Source: Prevotella sp. (GTDB taxonomy: Bacteria; Bacteroidota; Bacteroidia; Bacteroidales; Bacteroidaceae). Taken from it: a DNA stretch of 51,914 nt. The notes under the pieces were generated by a model. That model ran no database searches. It saw only the letters and a program-made list of their open reading frames with translations, and was not told the DNA's origin. Each line of letters begins with the position of its first letter. Position 1 is the first letter of the stretch. Position numbers and translations under genes: made by a program. Below are positions 14,088-24,426 of this stretch, in pieces. The stretch lies in NCBI GenBank assembly GCA_016291005.1, contig JAEEVT010000005.1, forward strand, positions 1 to 51,914, read 5' to 3'.

Positions 14088-17000
14088 CGCACAAAGATCT
14101 TAGCCGTCTTCTTGCTGCCAGCACTTTCCGCCTCGATGACGTAAGAACCCTGCGACAGCTGGAACTGCACATTCGTGCCACAATCAGCTGTTTCAAACGC
14201 AGTTGATCCGCTGACATTGACAGCACGCACATAGCTGATGTTGTCTTTAGCAGTAACCGTCACCAAACCATTGCGAACGCTGATGACAAGACCCTCAGCC
14301 ACATCCTGCTTCAGGTTTCCTGACATATCAGTACTTGTCAGGTAGTAGCGTCCGTAGTCGTTCGGCTGCACACTGATGGATTCTCCGTCATTGACTGCTG
14401 TCGAAGTACCAGTCATCGCGTCGAACACAAACAACTGTTTATCGTTTGTTGTTTCCTGGTTATTGTTTATTGTCACTTCCACCAGGTCGTCGCTGCTGCA
14501 AGTCACACCAAACGATACTAGTTGCAACTCCGGCATCTGGTTGATGCTCACAGCCGTGCCATCAGCTACTGTGTAAACCATTGGAACATCAGCGAGGTTC
14601 GAATCGAAGAGCGTCTCCACGGTCTGTCCCCCACCAAGCATGATGCTCGCTATCGAACTGCCGGCATCGTTCTTAGCCGTCAACTGCAAAGCTCCAACAG
14701 CTGGTGCAGGAGTCGAGGTGACATTATAACCGTCTATCATCATGGATGGGGTGAAGGTAATCTGCGTAGCGCCCTCCTTTGCTTTCACGAAGAAGGACTG
14801 CATAGGTGCAATGGAACCTGTAGTTATTGGCGATCCCGTATTGTTATCGTTGTATGTCCAATAACCTGTTCCTGTCTCAAGGTTGTCACTATTCTCACTC
14901 AAGAAGGTAGCCATATTGATAGAACACAGATAGGGATTGCCCACCAGCTGATAGGCAGACGGAGATGACTGGATATCGGCTATCAGAGCATTATAGGTTC
15001 CGTTGCCTGCCGAACGTGACGTAGAGCCATACTGTGTACCATAGGTAACACCGCTGATATCGGGCGTACCATCTGTGAGCAATTTACCCGTAGTAGCCTT
15101 GCTGACATTCTGGGTCAACTTTCCGTCCGAAGGCGACGTATTATCCCACTGGTAGTAGTCGTAACTGGTATCAGCCTTTGGCAGGCGGATCAGTGTCTTG
15201 GCAGTCTGATCCTTCTTATGCGGACGGATAGCAAATGCCGTCCATGTGCTGTATGGCACCGTCACGTCATTATACTCATGACTCCACTGGTTCAGTATCG
15301 TACTCACGCCACCAGGAATGTTAGCACTGTACTTAGTTGCCCTCACGTCGTTGGTCTTGGTATAGACACTGACGCCCTGCTGGGTCCATCCCTTCTGATA
15401 GATGGGATACTTGGTGCGACTATAAGCAAAGCCTGCAGCATCAGCTATCGTAGAGAAGCTGATAGGCAGGAATGCCTCTGTTATCTGCCGGCCATTAACT
15501 GCTTCCGTCGTAGAATAAGGCACATACATATCACCAGCATAAGTATTCTGCAGCGGTGTAGACATCAGTGTCCAGGTGTTGCTGGTCAGCTCCTTCTCCA
15601 CCCAAACCTTCTCGTAGGTCAGCCATTGCTGGTTCAGCAACTCGGCAGCAGGCTTCATATACAGTTCCTTGGCCCAGTTACCATAGAACTTCTCGCAGTC
15701 GTAGACATCGCCCGAGATACTATGATCCTGGCACGTATGCTCAGTATAGCGTACCATCAGGTCGTACTGGATGTTCGTCGTTGCACCTGTACCCACGTTG
15801 CTATAGATACCCTCCGTGTTATATGCCAGGTTCACCAAATGAGGCGCTTTCAGTCCCGACGGAATGGTGACGTAAGTGAACTTCATCGGTACGTAGGTCT
15901 TGGGAGTGGTATTGATATTCTGCTCACTATTGTTCTTATAGCCATTGGGATGGCCTGCCGTTGCGTGGTTGTCAGCTGTGGCAGCATCGGTAACTTCACC
16001 CTTATACAACTCTGCACGCTCAGAACGTTTCCAGTTGGCATCGCTGTTCCACTCGGCAGTAGTTCCGTTCCATGTCACAAACTCTGGGACAACCTTCAAC
16101 AGGAACTCTACATTTCCCTCACAGGCATTAGGATCGTCAGCATCTTTAATCTGGAAGAACAAACGGTAGGCAAAGCCCTCCTTGAAATCTGGCTTTTCAA
16201 CGCCAGCACCATGGAGATTGACCGAGATATACATTTGACTACTACTGATGGTCGTTGCCTCAAAGGTAGCTACCTTGTTGACATTGGCTGTTATCTTTGA
16301 GTCGGTGGTCTGGTAGGCATCCGACGATGCATATTTCAGCAAGTCGAGGTCGCCCATAATATTCAGAGTGCCAACTTTTGCCGTTTCACCTTCTTTCACC
16401 TTGAACGTATTGACAGGAATGTGGAGCAGATAACCATCACCCTTCTGCATATTCAGCAACTGTTCCTTGCCCACACGTATGACACGGATGTCTTCGGGAT
16501 AAGTGGTGACATCCTCAAATCCCAGCACCAGTGTCGGAGCATTTGCAGTGGTATTAATGGTAAAGTTGTATTCAAGCGGTGAACAGATATGGAAGTCCAG
16601 CGTGCCGTTATTCACCACATCCTCAATGGGCAGTGCAGCTATTGACGGGGTCGCACTCGATATCGTACCATTATAACTATTGGAGCACGACAAGAAGAGT
16701 AGCCCCTCCGAAATGGCCTGGTTGATGACAGCATAATATTGAGGATTTACGCTCTCATAACTTGGCACCAAATTCGTTGCTGTCTTATAGGCATCAGAAC
16801 CACTTACATTTTCCTTATTGCGATAATGCTTCAAGGCATCCGAGAGATAGTAGCCGTTTTCACCGACTGTTATCTTGTAGGCATTGAACTGTTCTAACGT
16901 TCCCTTGAAATAATCGAAGTGTACGCCTTCGTAAGCCTTGAAGCCAGAAATCTCGTCATCGTCAGGCATCTGCAGCACTACCTTCAGATTGACCGTAGCC

Positions 17001-20000
17001 TCACCTGTCGAGCAGCTGCCGTCGACAGTTGTGACAACCTCGCCTGAACTATCCTGCATCTCCAGAAACATCATCTTCGGCACGAAGATAGGACTATAGG
17101 CATCACAGGCGTCCGTATTCTGTCCCCAGAGGGCCTCGTCAGTCACGGCAGACTCTCCTAAGGAGTAAACAGAGACGTAGTACTGCTCGCCCTGTTCCAA
17201 GGCAAAGCCTTTCTTGGCCAACGAGAAATAAAGCAGGCCATCTGTACCTGTGAAGAAGCCGTTTGTACTTGAAGAGGCGACAAAATCGCTTTCACTCGGA
17301 ACAGGCTCAGGTACAGTGTTTGGAACAACTGTCGTACCATACAGGTTATCATTATTGTCGTACAGAGTAGCATCGGTCAATGGGGTACCATTGCTGTTAC
17401 ACAGACGCCAGTAGACATTCTTTCCCATCTTACTCGACAGAGACTCGGCATCAACATAGACATTGATTACCACCTTCTTGTCACCACACTGTACATCCTG
17501 CTGCTTCACCTTCAGCTTGGCATTGCTCGTATAGAACTGCAACTGGTCGACGGCGTAGTCGGCACCCTGCGTGCCAGGAGAATAGTTGTCGATATCCACC
17601 TCATAATGGTCCACATTGGTCAAGTCTACCGAAGAGGGGATTGCCACCCGACCATACACCTGATACCATATTCCGTTTGAATAAGCACCATTGACCATCG
17701 TACTAAGGTTCGACGAGTGGAACGACACGACGCGGGTTCTCTCACCGTTGCCCTTGATGGCATATACGGTAGCCATAACCTGCGGATTCACTTGGCCACT
17801 TGTCATATTGGCAACGACACCCGTGAAGCAGAGCTCAGAGCCAGCACAAAGGTCAGCATTGAAGGCCATCTGCGCAATGGTACGCGACTCGTCAGAAGCA
17901 TCGACATAGAGGAACGAGCCATACTTGCCTTTATCCTGCAAACCATAATAATAGGTGTAGTCGTAAAGCAATGTGCCGTCCCACCAATGGTACTTATAAT
18001 CTGCTGGCGAGAATGACTTGTTCATCGACCTCAGCAACATATAGTCTCCATGGATTGGCGAAATACCAACCATATCGTCATTAGATACCAATACACGACG
18101 GACGTCAGGATAACAGAAACCATACTGGGCTACATCCCAAGGCAACGATTCCGTGGAGTGGTTCTTACTTTGCTCTGACAGGTCGGCAGAGAGTTCTGTG
18201 CCGCAAAGGCCGTCGAAGTCAACAGTAGCCTGCAACGTCATGTGCTGGCGCAAATAGGCTTCCGTACGCTCTAAGGGCAGTTCGCTGACAGCGAATCCCG
18301 GAGCTTCAATCAAGTTCACTTCATAGTGCACGACAGGAGCCATCACACTGCCGTCACCGATGTATCCCACCAAATGGAAGCGATTGCCATAGGTGGCTGT
18401 GATACTCTTTGACGTTCCACCTGAAATGGGGTTATAGGTACCACTCAAGGCTCCTACTGTGAGGAGTGAGATTCGGTTGGTTTCTGAGGAACCCGACAAA
18501 GCAGTGACCGCCAGCTTGTTGTCATTACGATAGATGCCCGTTTCATCCTCGTAGTAGGCATACCATGCTATCTTGCTACATTTCAGCTGTGCCGTTCCAC
18601 TATTAATATAATAATAGTCAAGCTCAGAGAGATTGGCACGGATGGAGAACTCGGTGTTGGCATCCTTCATGGCTACACTGATGCGGCCGTTATCCTCTGC
18701 CAACTGGAACATATCTTTACCACCTGCGTTCAGTTTGTCATGACCTATCTGGATGTCGGTAGCAATGACCGATGCAGGGCGGATGTGGAAGATGTAGCGG
18801 GTGCTCAGAGTGGGCTCATGCATCAGGTAGGGTTTCTTTTTGCCCTCAAAGCCTGGACGGCTATCGTCAGCCGAACCGGTGTAGATACCGTCGTAGTACT
18901 TACTGACATCACAGGCAATGTTCACTAAACCATCCAAGCCAGCAGGATTGAAGGTAACACCCACATTCGTATGAACGGGGCGAATTCCATTGACACTATT
19001 GTTCAGCATAAACAAGCCACGACTCACCGTAGCACCTTGATTGGTCTCTGTCAAATCTTCCAGCATAGAGCTGGCACCGCCGGCAATAGCTAAGCGGGTA
19101 TTGTTGGCATCGGTCATCCAGTCATACCAACGGATGTAGGCCGCAGGTTCCAGGACATCGCCAATGCCATAGTAATTTTCAAACGGCAGCTTCAAGTTGA
19201 TGGGCGTACTGCTGGTGGGATCCACATAGATGTCGTATTCTACCGTATGTACTCCCTGACGAATCTTTTCATTGACGTTCTCACGGGTACTGTTACTGTT
19301 GTTCCAGTTGTACTGTTGTACCACATCGGCAAAGTCAGCCTGTGTGTGGTAAGGCCGCTCGGAGGCACCCTTATCATGGACAAACAGGAATGCAGTCTCC
19401 TTAAAGAAGCTATAGGTATAAACCATGTTCAGGTTGTCGGGCTCGTGGGTTAGCTTCTTGCCTGTGACGTTATTGTAGCTGTCAATGATATCTTCTGTTG
19501 TCTGCCCTGTCAGGTCATTGCTCATCACTATCACAAGCTTATAGTCCTCCCAGCTACCGGTAAGGGCAGGCACACTGCCTCCTGGTGCTCTGGTAATAGT
19601 GACATTCATGACATTGGCAGCATCGTCATCACCACTGGGCTTTGAGCTGGTGGCTGAGTTCCAGTAGAGTCCGTAGTCGGCCTCTGTCTTATGATTCCAA
19701 TAGCTACCACCTGCTGCCGTAATGTAATTCTCCGAACCAGGAATCTTGTCAAAGGTACCATCCTCACCCTTCTTGGTCAGATACCAGCGGATGTGCAGGT
19801 TGTTGGCCAAATTCATAAAGGTTGACGCACCCAGTTCCTTCTTAATCTTATTGATGTTCTCTGCCAGGGGGATTTCCACTGAAGCCACTTCATCATTTGC
19901 CACCAGGATTTCCTTGGAGTGTGTGAATGCCGAAGCAGTCACTGCACCTGGGAAGGTAGAAGTCTCAGCAAATTTGATGGTATAGATGTAGTCGTAGTCA

Positions 20001-23000
20001 GGCTCATAGGTGTCACGCACCGAGGCTGTCCGCCGCGGCGCCAGGTTGTGGGTATGCCCCTGTTCGTCCGTGTCCCCCGACATGGCGATGACGACATTGT
20101 AGAAGCTGTATTTGCCAGCTTCCAGCTGAAGAGTGGCAGCCGAGGGCAGCGTAATGCCCCCTGTGTTATACAGGTAGTAGCCATAAGAGGCATCACTGAA
20201 TGCCGTTCCGTTAGTACCTGTCAGGGCTGTTGTCGGAACGACGATGGTGCCGTCGCTCTTGGTCAAGTAGATGCGGGCATAGGTGGCGGGCTTGCCGATT
20301 GCTGCCTGGAATGCTGTTGTGGCATGTCTCAGGTCGAGCGTCAGATTGGTCGTCTCAGCGGTCAGTCCCTCGCTGATGGTCTCACCACCACGCTGTCCAC
20401 CATCCTTCAGCAGGGCATGCGGATTCTGCTTGTCGATATATACCGTATAGGTCATGGCACAGAGGTCATCGGTCAACGGCGTCTGGTCGTCCTCGTAGAA
20501 CTGGCAGACGAGTCTGATGCCCTGTTCGGCCACCTCGCGCATGGTCATGTTCTTGGGGGCAAAGACGACGGGTGCCGCCCAGTTGGCGAAGGTGGTGCTG
20601 CTGAGCTTGTCGTCATTGGTCACCGTCAAGAGCTTGTTATCATTTGCTAAAGCAAAGGGGTCGCCATTGATGTTGAACGTCCAGTAGTCGTTAGCACGGT
20701 TACTGCTCTGACGAAGGGGCTGGGCATTGCCATCCTTATCGACCACCTGCCACTGCATGGTGTAGTGTGTCGTGTTGTCCGCCAGATAGTTCGTGCCCTT
20801 CTGGGTTGCTATGTCCGGAGCGGTTATCTGCATGCTCTGGGCGCTCCACTCCACGTTTGCCTCAGGTGTCCAGCTGGCAGACGGATACTTGAACCAATAG
20901 ACGGCCTTTCTGTCCCAGTCGGGTTCACTGATGACTTTTTCGTCGCTGTTGATGACAGCTGCATCATTAGAGAATACAGCCACAATACGATACTTGTCGA
21001 GTTCGGCAGCAGTGAGCGTCAGTGTTACCTGCTGTGAGGCTTCCCAAGTCAAGGAACCGTTGACGATATAGCGATAGCGTCCCAAGCTGACATTATAGCC
21101 GTCAACAGTGTTAAGAACTGGGTCAGAATCAGGAGCCGACAACTTTCCCGTTGGGTCAACAGGTTTTCCGTCAGCATCGGTCAGATAGAAACGCGAATAC
21201 TTCGTTCCTATATGAACGGGTATTTCGATGGTATGCGAAATTTCGCCAGCAGTCAGGAGCACACGCTCCAGCGTCTCAGTAACGCCACTCTTCAGCGTGC
21301 CTACAAAGCCTTTGTGGATAGAGAAGGTATAGCGGGCGTTGGGATTGCCGGTACCCTCGTTGTTGGTATAGATCTCACAGATAATCTTATGGTTGGCCAC
21401 TTCGGCGTAGGTGTTCTCCGACGGCGCATAGACATTGTTCGTTACCCACGATGCCAGCTGCCCGACCTCAATGACTTTCTTTCCATAGAGCGATGCCACG
21501 TTGTCAGTAATGACAAACTCCGAAGGCAGGCTGATGGTCCAGGTGCCACTCTGACGCTCCGTGCCAATGGCTAATGGCTGTATGGTTGGCGTAGCAGCAC
21601 CATCAGTGACATACCACTTGATGTGCTGTCCTGCCATCAACTCCTCCAATGAGGTGTTCCAGTCGGTGTACTCGTTGCTACTGACAGCAGACGATGCATC
21701 GACAGACATCGTGGTGGCGTTCCACTCGATAGTCGGGGTCAGGTCATTGGTAGTAATCGAATAGTCGAAGGTATAGGTCCACTTCATGTCCCACTTCGGC
21801 TCGTGGTTCACCGTGGTACCATCGGTACTGATGTCGTCGAGCGCCGTCGAGAATAGGCCCACCATCTTATATATTTTATATTTATTGGGGGCTGCTATGG
21901 AGACGGTGGGCGTCAGCACAGTCCCATCATTATACAGATAATAGCCGCTCTTGGCATTGCCACAAAGTGTACCGCCAGTGACAGACAGGATAGTTGTCGG
22001 ATCTATCGGGTTGCCATCGACATCCGTCAGGTAGAAACGGGCATACTTGGCATCTGTCGGCATGCCTGCCAGCGTAAACGATGCTGCCGATCGGTCGGAA
22101 ACCGTCTGCGGCTTCGTGGCCTCCGTCATGCCGGTGTTGGGCTCGTTTTCAAATGCAGGGATACGGAACACGAAACGTGACGTCATCGTTGGCATACCAC
22201 CATGATAGTCGTCAGTCACCTGATACACGATCTCATAGTCGGAAGCACCTTGTATCTTAGCGTATGCCGAAGGGGCATAGAGCTGCAGGTAGCCGAGCAT
22301 GTTTTGAACAGCTTCCAGTTTATCTTTGCCTTTATCATTTGCAGTGCCCCAACCAGCGTAAATGTAATTCTGGTTCAGCGTGGCACCATAGTCATTACCA
22401 TCATGATAAGCTGTCCACCAGTATCCCACATACGCACTCCAGACATCATCACCTTGTGTATCGCCTTTTTGCAGCGTCTGAATACCACGGCTATTCTTGT
22501 CACGTACACTCCAGTCGGCATGCCACACATCCTTCATCTCATCTTCTGTCTTGCCGAAGTAGTCCAGCACCATCTGATGGTAGTTGAGTTGTACGTACGG
22601 ATTGCTCATTTGAGAGTAAGGCAGGGTGACGACCTTCGTAAAAGAATACGTATATTGCACATCCCACTGGGGCTCTGTCTCCACCACATTGTCTGTTGCA
22701 GCAGCTGCAGCGTCGGTAGAGAGCAGACATACCACACGGTAGTCGCCATAGTCTGGGGTATTCAAGGTCACGGTGATACCATTGGTGGACAAAGCGTTGC
22801 CAAAATTATAGAGGTAGTATCCCTGTTTGGGTTTGGAGGTCTGCTGAGGTGCAGGCGTGGCACCGCTGATGGACAGCAGACCTGTCGGGTCAACAGCCCT
22901 TCCACCCTTCATCAGTACAAAACGAGCATACTTCGGCGTGCCGCTCACCATCTCCAATGCTTTGGAGAAGTCCACAGCTGTCGATGTTGTCTCCGTCTCC

Positions 23001-24406
23001 ACATAGTCCTTCAAATAGAGGCTTTTCTGTCCGCCCGTCTTCAGCGAAGATTCGAAAGTATCCGGTGCAGGAAGTGTATAGGTTATCAGCCAGCCACCAT
23101 TGGGTTCTATGCAGTTGCCTGACCAGTTATAGACACTTGTAAGAGCATAGCACTCCAACTTCGTTGTTCCAGAAGGCAAAGTAACTACGACATTTGCGCC
23201 ATCCCAAAGCAGATTATTATACCCTCCCTTATAAGCATAACCATCCTCACCAAAGGAATACCAGTTTGATTCATTATACGGAGAAGATACGTTTAGAATC
23301 TCTATCGCTTCGTCATCGCTGTTATACGCTGTAAAACGCAGATAGCGTGGATAGCTACCTAACAGATTATTGAAATAGGCGGCACTGATGGTGAACTGGT
23401 TATTGGCAGGAACGACTAATTCCCCTTCTTGAGTGTACGTTGCCGTTCCTTTGGTCAGCGTAGGGAAGGCAATACTGGCCCACTCATCTGCTGTGTATAG
23501 ACGTCCAGAGGATACGGTGGTTGATGATTCACCCCAAGGTGCTTTGATAGCATTCAAGTGAACATACTCGCCATGGTCAGAAGCCAATTTTGCCAAGTCG
23601 ATGGTAATGATTCCATCTGCCACCGTAGCATAGGTTCCTGCGCTATTGACTTCTATCATGCCATTGTCGGTAGTATTGTCATTCTGGCGATTGAACAGGA
23701 AACGCGGAAAGGCGCCAGTGTAAGATACCTGTAACTTGCTGTAATTCGTTAGGTCGGCATAGTTATGGCAAGCCACATTACTGCCATCACCGTAGATGCC
23801 AGTACCATTAGAGACAGCTATACCAAACTGATTATCACAGGAAGGAGTACCAGTCGGACTAACCCACCTTCCTACGTCACTCCACGTCTTGAAAATCTCT
23901 GATGTCAGGGAATTAGAAGGATAGCTATATAGCGTCAGCGACTGGATATTGATAGTCTGTCCGTATGCTGCCTTGATGGCGTTGAGGTGTACATTATGTC
24001 CGGCATCGTTCAGTTTGATTTTCTCTAAGTCGATACGCCAAGTGGAGCCTTGAGCTGTAACGTATGAATGCGTCTTGGCATTGATCTCCAAAAAATCTCC
24101 GCCGTTGCCATCGCCACTGGCCCTATTGAACAGTAGACGGGGAGTTCCTTCATTAACGACAATTTCCAACACTTTGTAGTTAATGAGGTCAGCAAAGTTG
24201 TTATAGTGGACATTCACGTCACCATACACCAAATCAGTTGACGTGTTCAGATTCAGTGTAGTACTGCCGCCAGTATACATGCTACCCGTCAAGCTGGTGG
24301 AGCTTAAGCCTTGTCCCCATGCACTGCTGCCAACGCAGAGCAAGAGGGTGAAAAGAAGGTATTTTGTCAAATATATAGACTGTTTCATCATTATATTTCG
24401 TTTCAT
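14084..24406 (-). CDS. Giant (3440 aa) T9SS-secreted, probably fimbria-associated adhesin
   Basis: A single frame of 3440 residues. The signal peptide ends near GSSAWG. Two jelly-roll-like segments (about 65-170 and 215-290) share ADL.NY...PR.LFNR and HLNAIKA. At least four modules about 290 residues apart (near 490, 790, 1080 and 1380) share YARFYLTD.DG.P.DPT, then GYYLYN, then EP.WD..YTY. A further module near 1540 has IRWYLTKKGEDG. Near 2165 FLYVDAS starts a cysteine-containing domain also found in the 3057-aa protein. Near 2780 is TWNGTTAEWNSDANWKR. The end (GSYVIEAESAGSKKTAKIFVR) is a type A T9SS sorting domain. No protease or nuclease motif is visible. It starts 20 bp after the 554-aa fimbrillin-like gene and is coupled to the thioredoxin-like gene. 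Function as a tip or surface adhesin is inferred from locus and architecture. Confidence 0.75.
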   Translation of the reverse strand: MKRNIMMKQSIYLTKYLLFTLLLCVGSSAWGQGLSSTSLTGSMYTGGSTTLNLNTSTDLVYGDVNVHYNNFADLINYKVLEIVVNEGTPRLLFNRASGDGNGGDFLEINAKTHSYVTAQGSTWRIDLEKIKLNDAGHNVHLNAIKAAYGQTINIQSLTLYSYPSNSLTSEIFKTWSDVGRWVSPTGTPSCDNQFGIAVSNGTGIYGDGSNVACHNYADLTNYSKLQVSYTGAFPRFLFNRQNDNTTDNGMIEVNSAGTYATVADGIITIDLAKLASDHGEYVHLNAIKAPWGESSTTVSSGRLYTADEWASIAFPTLTKGTATYTQEGELVVPANNQFTISAAYFNNLLGSYPRYLRFTAYNSDDEAIEILNVSSPYNESNWYSFGEDGYAYKGGYNNLLWDGANVVVTLPSGTTKLECYALTSVYNWSGNCIEPNGGWLITYTLPAPDTFESSLKTGGQKSLYLKDYVETETTSTAVDFSKALEMVSGTPKYARFVLMKGGRAVDPTGLLSISGATPAPQQTSKPKQGYYLYNFGNALSTNGITVTLNTPDYGDYRVVCLLSTDAAAAATDNVVETEPQWDVQYTYSFTKVVTLPYSQMSNPYVQLNYHQMVLDYFGKTEDEMKDVWHADWSVRDKNSRGIQTLQKGDTQGDDVWSAYVGYWWTAYHDGNDYGATLNQNYIYAGWGTANDKGKDKLEAVQNMLGYLQLYAPSAYAKIQGASDYEIVYQVTDDYHGGMPTMTSRFVFRIPAFENEPNTGMTEATKPQTVSDRSAASFTLAGMPTDAKYARFYLTDVDGNPIDPTTILSVTGGTLCGNAKSGYYLYNDGTVLTPTVSIAAPNKYKIYKMVGLFSTALDDISTDGTTVNHEPKWDMKWTYTFDYSITTNDLTPTIEWNATTMSVDASSAVSSNEYTDWNTSLEELMAGQHIKWYVTDGAATPTIQPLAIGTERQSGTWTISLPSEFVITDNVASLYGKKVIEVGQLASWVTNNVYAPSENTYAEVANHKIICEIYTNNEGTGNPNARYTFSIHKGFVGTLKSGVTETLERVLLTAGEISHTIEIPVHIGTKYSRFYLTDADGKPVDPTGKLSAPDSDPVLNTVDGYNVSLGRYRYIVNGSLTWEASQQVTLTLTAAELDKYRIVAVFSNDAAVINSDEKVISEPDWDRKAVYWFKYPSASWTPEANVEWSAQSMQITAPDIATQKGTNYLADNTTHYTMQWQVVDKDGNAQPLRQSSNRANDYWTFNINGDPFALANDNKLLTVTNDDKLSSTTFANWAAPVVFAPKNMTMREVAEQGIRLVCQFYEDDQTPLTDDLCAMTYTVYIDKQNPHALLKDGGQRGGETISEGLTAETTNLTLDLRHATTAFQAAIGKPATYARIYLTKSDGTIVVPTTALTGTNGTAFSDASYGYYLYNTGGITLPSAATLQLEAGKYSFYNVVIAMSGDTDEQGHTHNLAPRRTASVRDTYEPDYDYIYTIKFAETSTFPGAVTASAFTHSKEILVANDEVASVEIPLAENINKIKKELGASTFMNLANNLHIRWYLTKKGEDGTFDKIPGSENYITAAGGSYWNHKTEADYGLYWNSATSSKPSGDDDAANVMNVTITRAPGGSVPALTGSWEDYKLVIVMSNDLTGQTTEDIIDSYNNVTGKKLTHEPDNLNMVYTYSFFKETAFLFVHDKGASERPYHTQADFADVVQQYNWNNSNSTRENVNEKIRQGVHTVEYDIYVDPTSSTPINLKLPFENYYGIGDVLEPAAYIRWYDWMTDANNTRLAIAGGASSMLEDLTETNQGATVSRGLFMLNNSVNGIRPVHTNVGVTFNPAGLDGLVNIACDVSKYYDGIYTGSADDSRPGFEGKKKPYLMHEPTLSTRYIFHIRPASVIATDIQIGHDKLNAGGKDMFQLAEDNGRISVAMKDANTEFSIRANLSELDYYYINSGTAQLKCSKIAWYAYYEDETGIYRNDNKLAVTALSGSSETNRISLLTVGALSGTYNPISGGTSKSITATYGNRFHLVGYIGDGSVMAPVVHYEVNLIEAPGFAVSELPLERTEAYLRQHMTLQATVDFDGLCGTELSADLSEQSKNHSTESLPWDVAQYGFCYPDVRRVLVSNDDMVGISPIHGDYMLLRSMNKSFSPADYKYHWWDGTLLYDYTYYYGLQDKGKYGSFLYVDASDESRTIAQMAFNADLCAGSELCFTGVVANMTSGQVNPQVMATVYAIKGNGERTRVVSFHSSNLSTMVNGAYSNGIWYQVYGRVAIPSSVDLTNVDHYEVDIDNYSPGTQGADYAVDQLQFYTSNAKLKVKQQDVQCGDKKVVINVYVDAESLSSKMGKNVYWRLCNSNGTPLTDATLYDNNDNLYGTTVVPNTVPEPVPSESDFVASSSTNGFFTGTDGLLYFSLAKKGFALEQGEQYYVSVYSLGESAVTDEALWGQNTDACDAYSPIFVPKMMFLEMQDSSGEVVTTVDGSCSTGEATVNLKVVLQMPDDDEISGFKAYEGVHFDYFKGTLEQFNAYKITVGENGYYLSDALKHYRNKENVSGSDAYKTATNLVPSYESVNPQYYAVINQAISEGLLFLSCSNSYNGTISSATPSIAALPIEDVVNNGTLDFHICSPLEYNFTINTTANAPTLVLGFEDVTTYPEDIRVIRVGKEQLLNMQKGDGYLLHIPVNTFKVKEGETAKVGTLNIMGDLDLLKYASSDAYQTTDSKITANVNKVATFEATTISSSQMYISVNLHGAGVEKPDFKEGFAYRLFFQIKDADDPNACEGNVEFLLKVVPEFVTWNGTTAEWNSDANWKRSERAELYKGEVTDAATADNHATAGHPNGYKNNSEQNINTTPKTYVPMKFTYVTIPSGLKAPHLVNLAYNTEGIYSNVGTGATTNIQYDLMVRYTEHTCQDHSISGDVYDCEKFYGNWAKELYMKPAAELLNQQWLTYEKVWVEKELTSNTWTLMSTPLQNTYAGDMYVPYSTTEAVNGRQITEAFLPISFSTIADAAGFAYSRTKYPIYQKGWTQQGVSVYTKTNDVRATKYSANIPGGVSTILNQWSHEYNDVTVPYSTWTAFAIRPHKKDQTAKTLIRLPKADTSYDYYQWDNTSPSDGKLTQNVSKATTGKLLTDGTPDISGVTYGTQYGSTSRSAGNGTYNALIADIQSSPSAYQLVGNPYLCSINMATFLSENSDNLETGTGYWTYNDNNTGSPITTGSIAPMQSFFVKAKEGATQITFTPSMMIDGYNVTSTPAPAVGALQLTAKNDAGSSIASIMLGGGQTVETLFDSNLADVPMVYTVADGTAVSINQMPELQLVSFGVTCSSDDLVEVTINNNQETTNDKQLFVFDAMTGTSTAVNDGESISVQPNDYGRYYLTSTDMSGNLKQDVAEGLVISVRNGLVTVTAKDNISYVRAVNVSGSTAFETADCGTNVQFQLSQGSYVIEAESAGSKKTAKIFVR

Positions 24407-24426
24407 GTCGTTATCTTCTGTTTAAT

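Noticed and set aside
15218..16300. 360-codon open frame on the plus strand
   Set aside because: It runs opposite to the 3440-aa gene, has no recognisable domain and has the skewed composition of a shadow frame. The same holds for long plus-strand frames at 19919-20650 and 22202-23122.
14084..24406. Polyketide/peptide synthetase or other megasynthase as explanation for the giant gene
   Set aside because: No carrier-protein, adenylation or ketosynthase motifs; signal peptide and T9SS tail instead.
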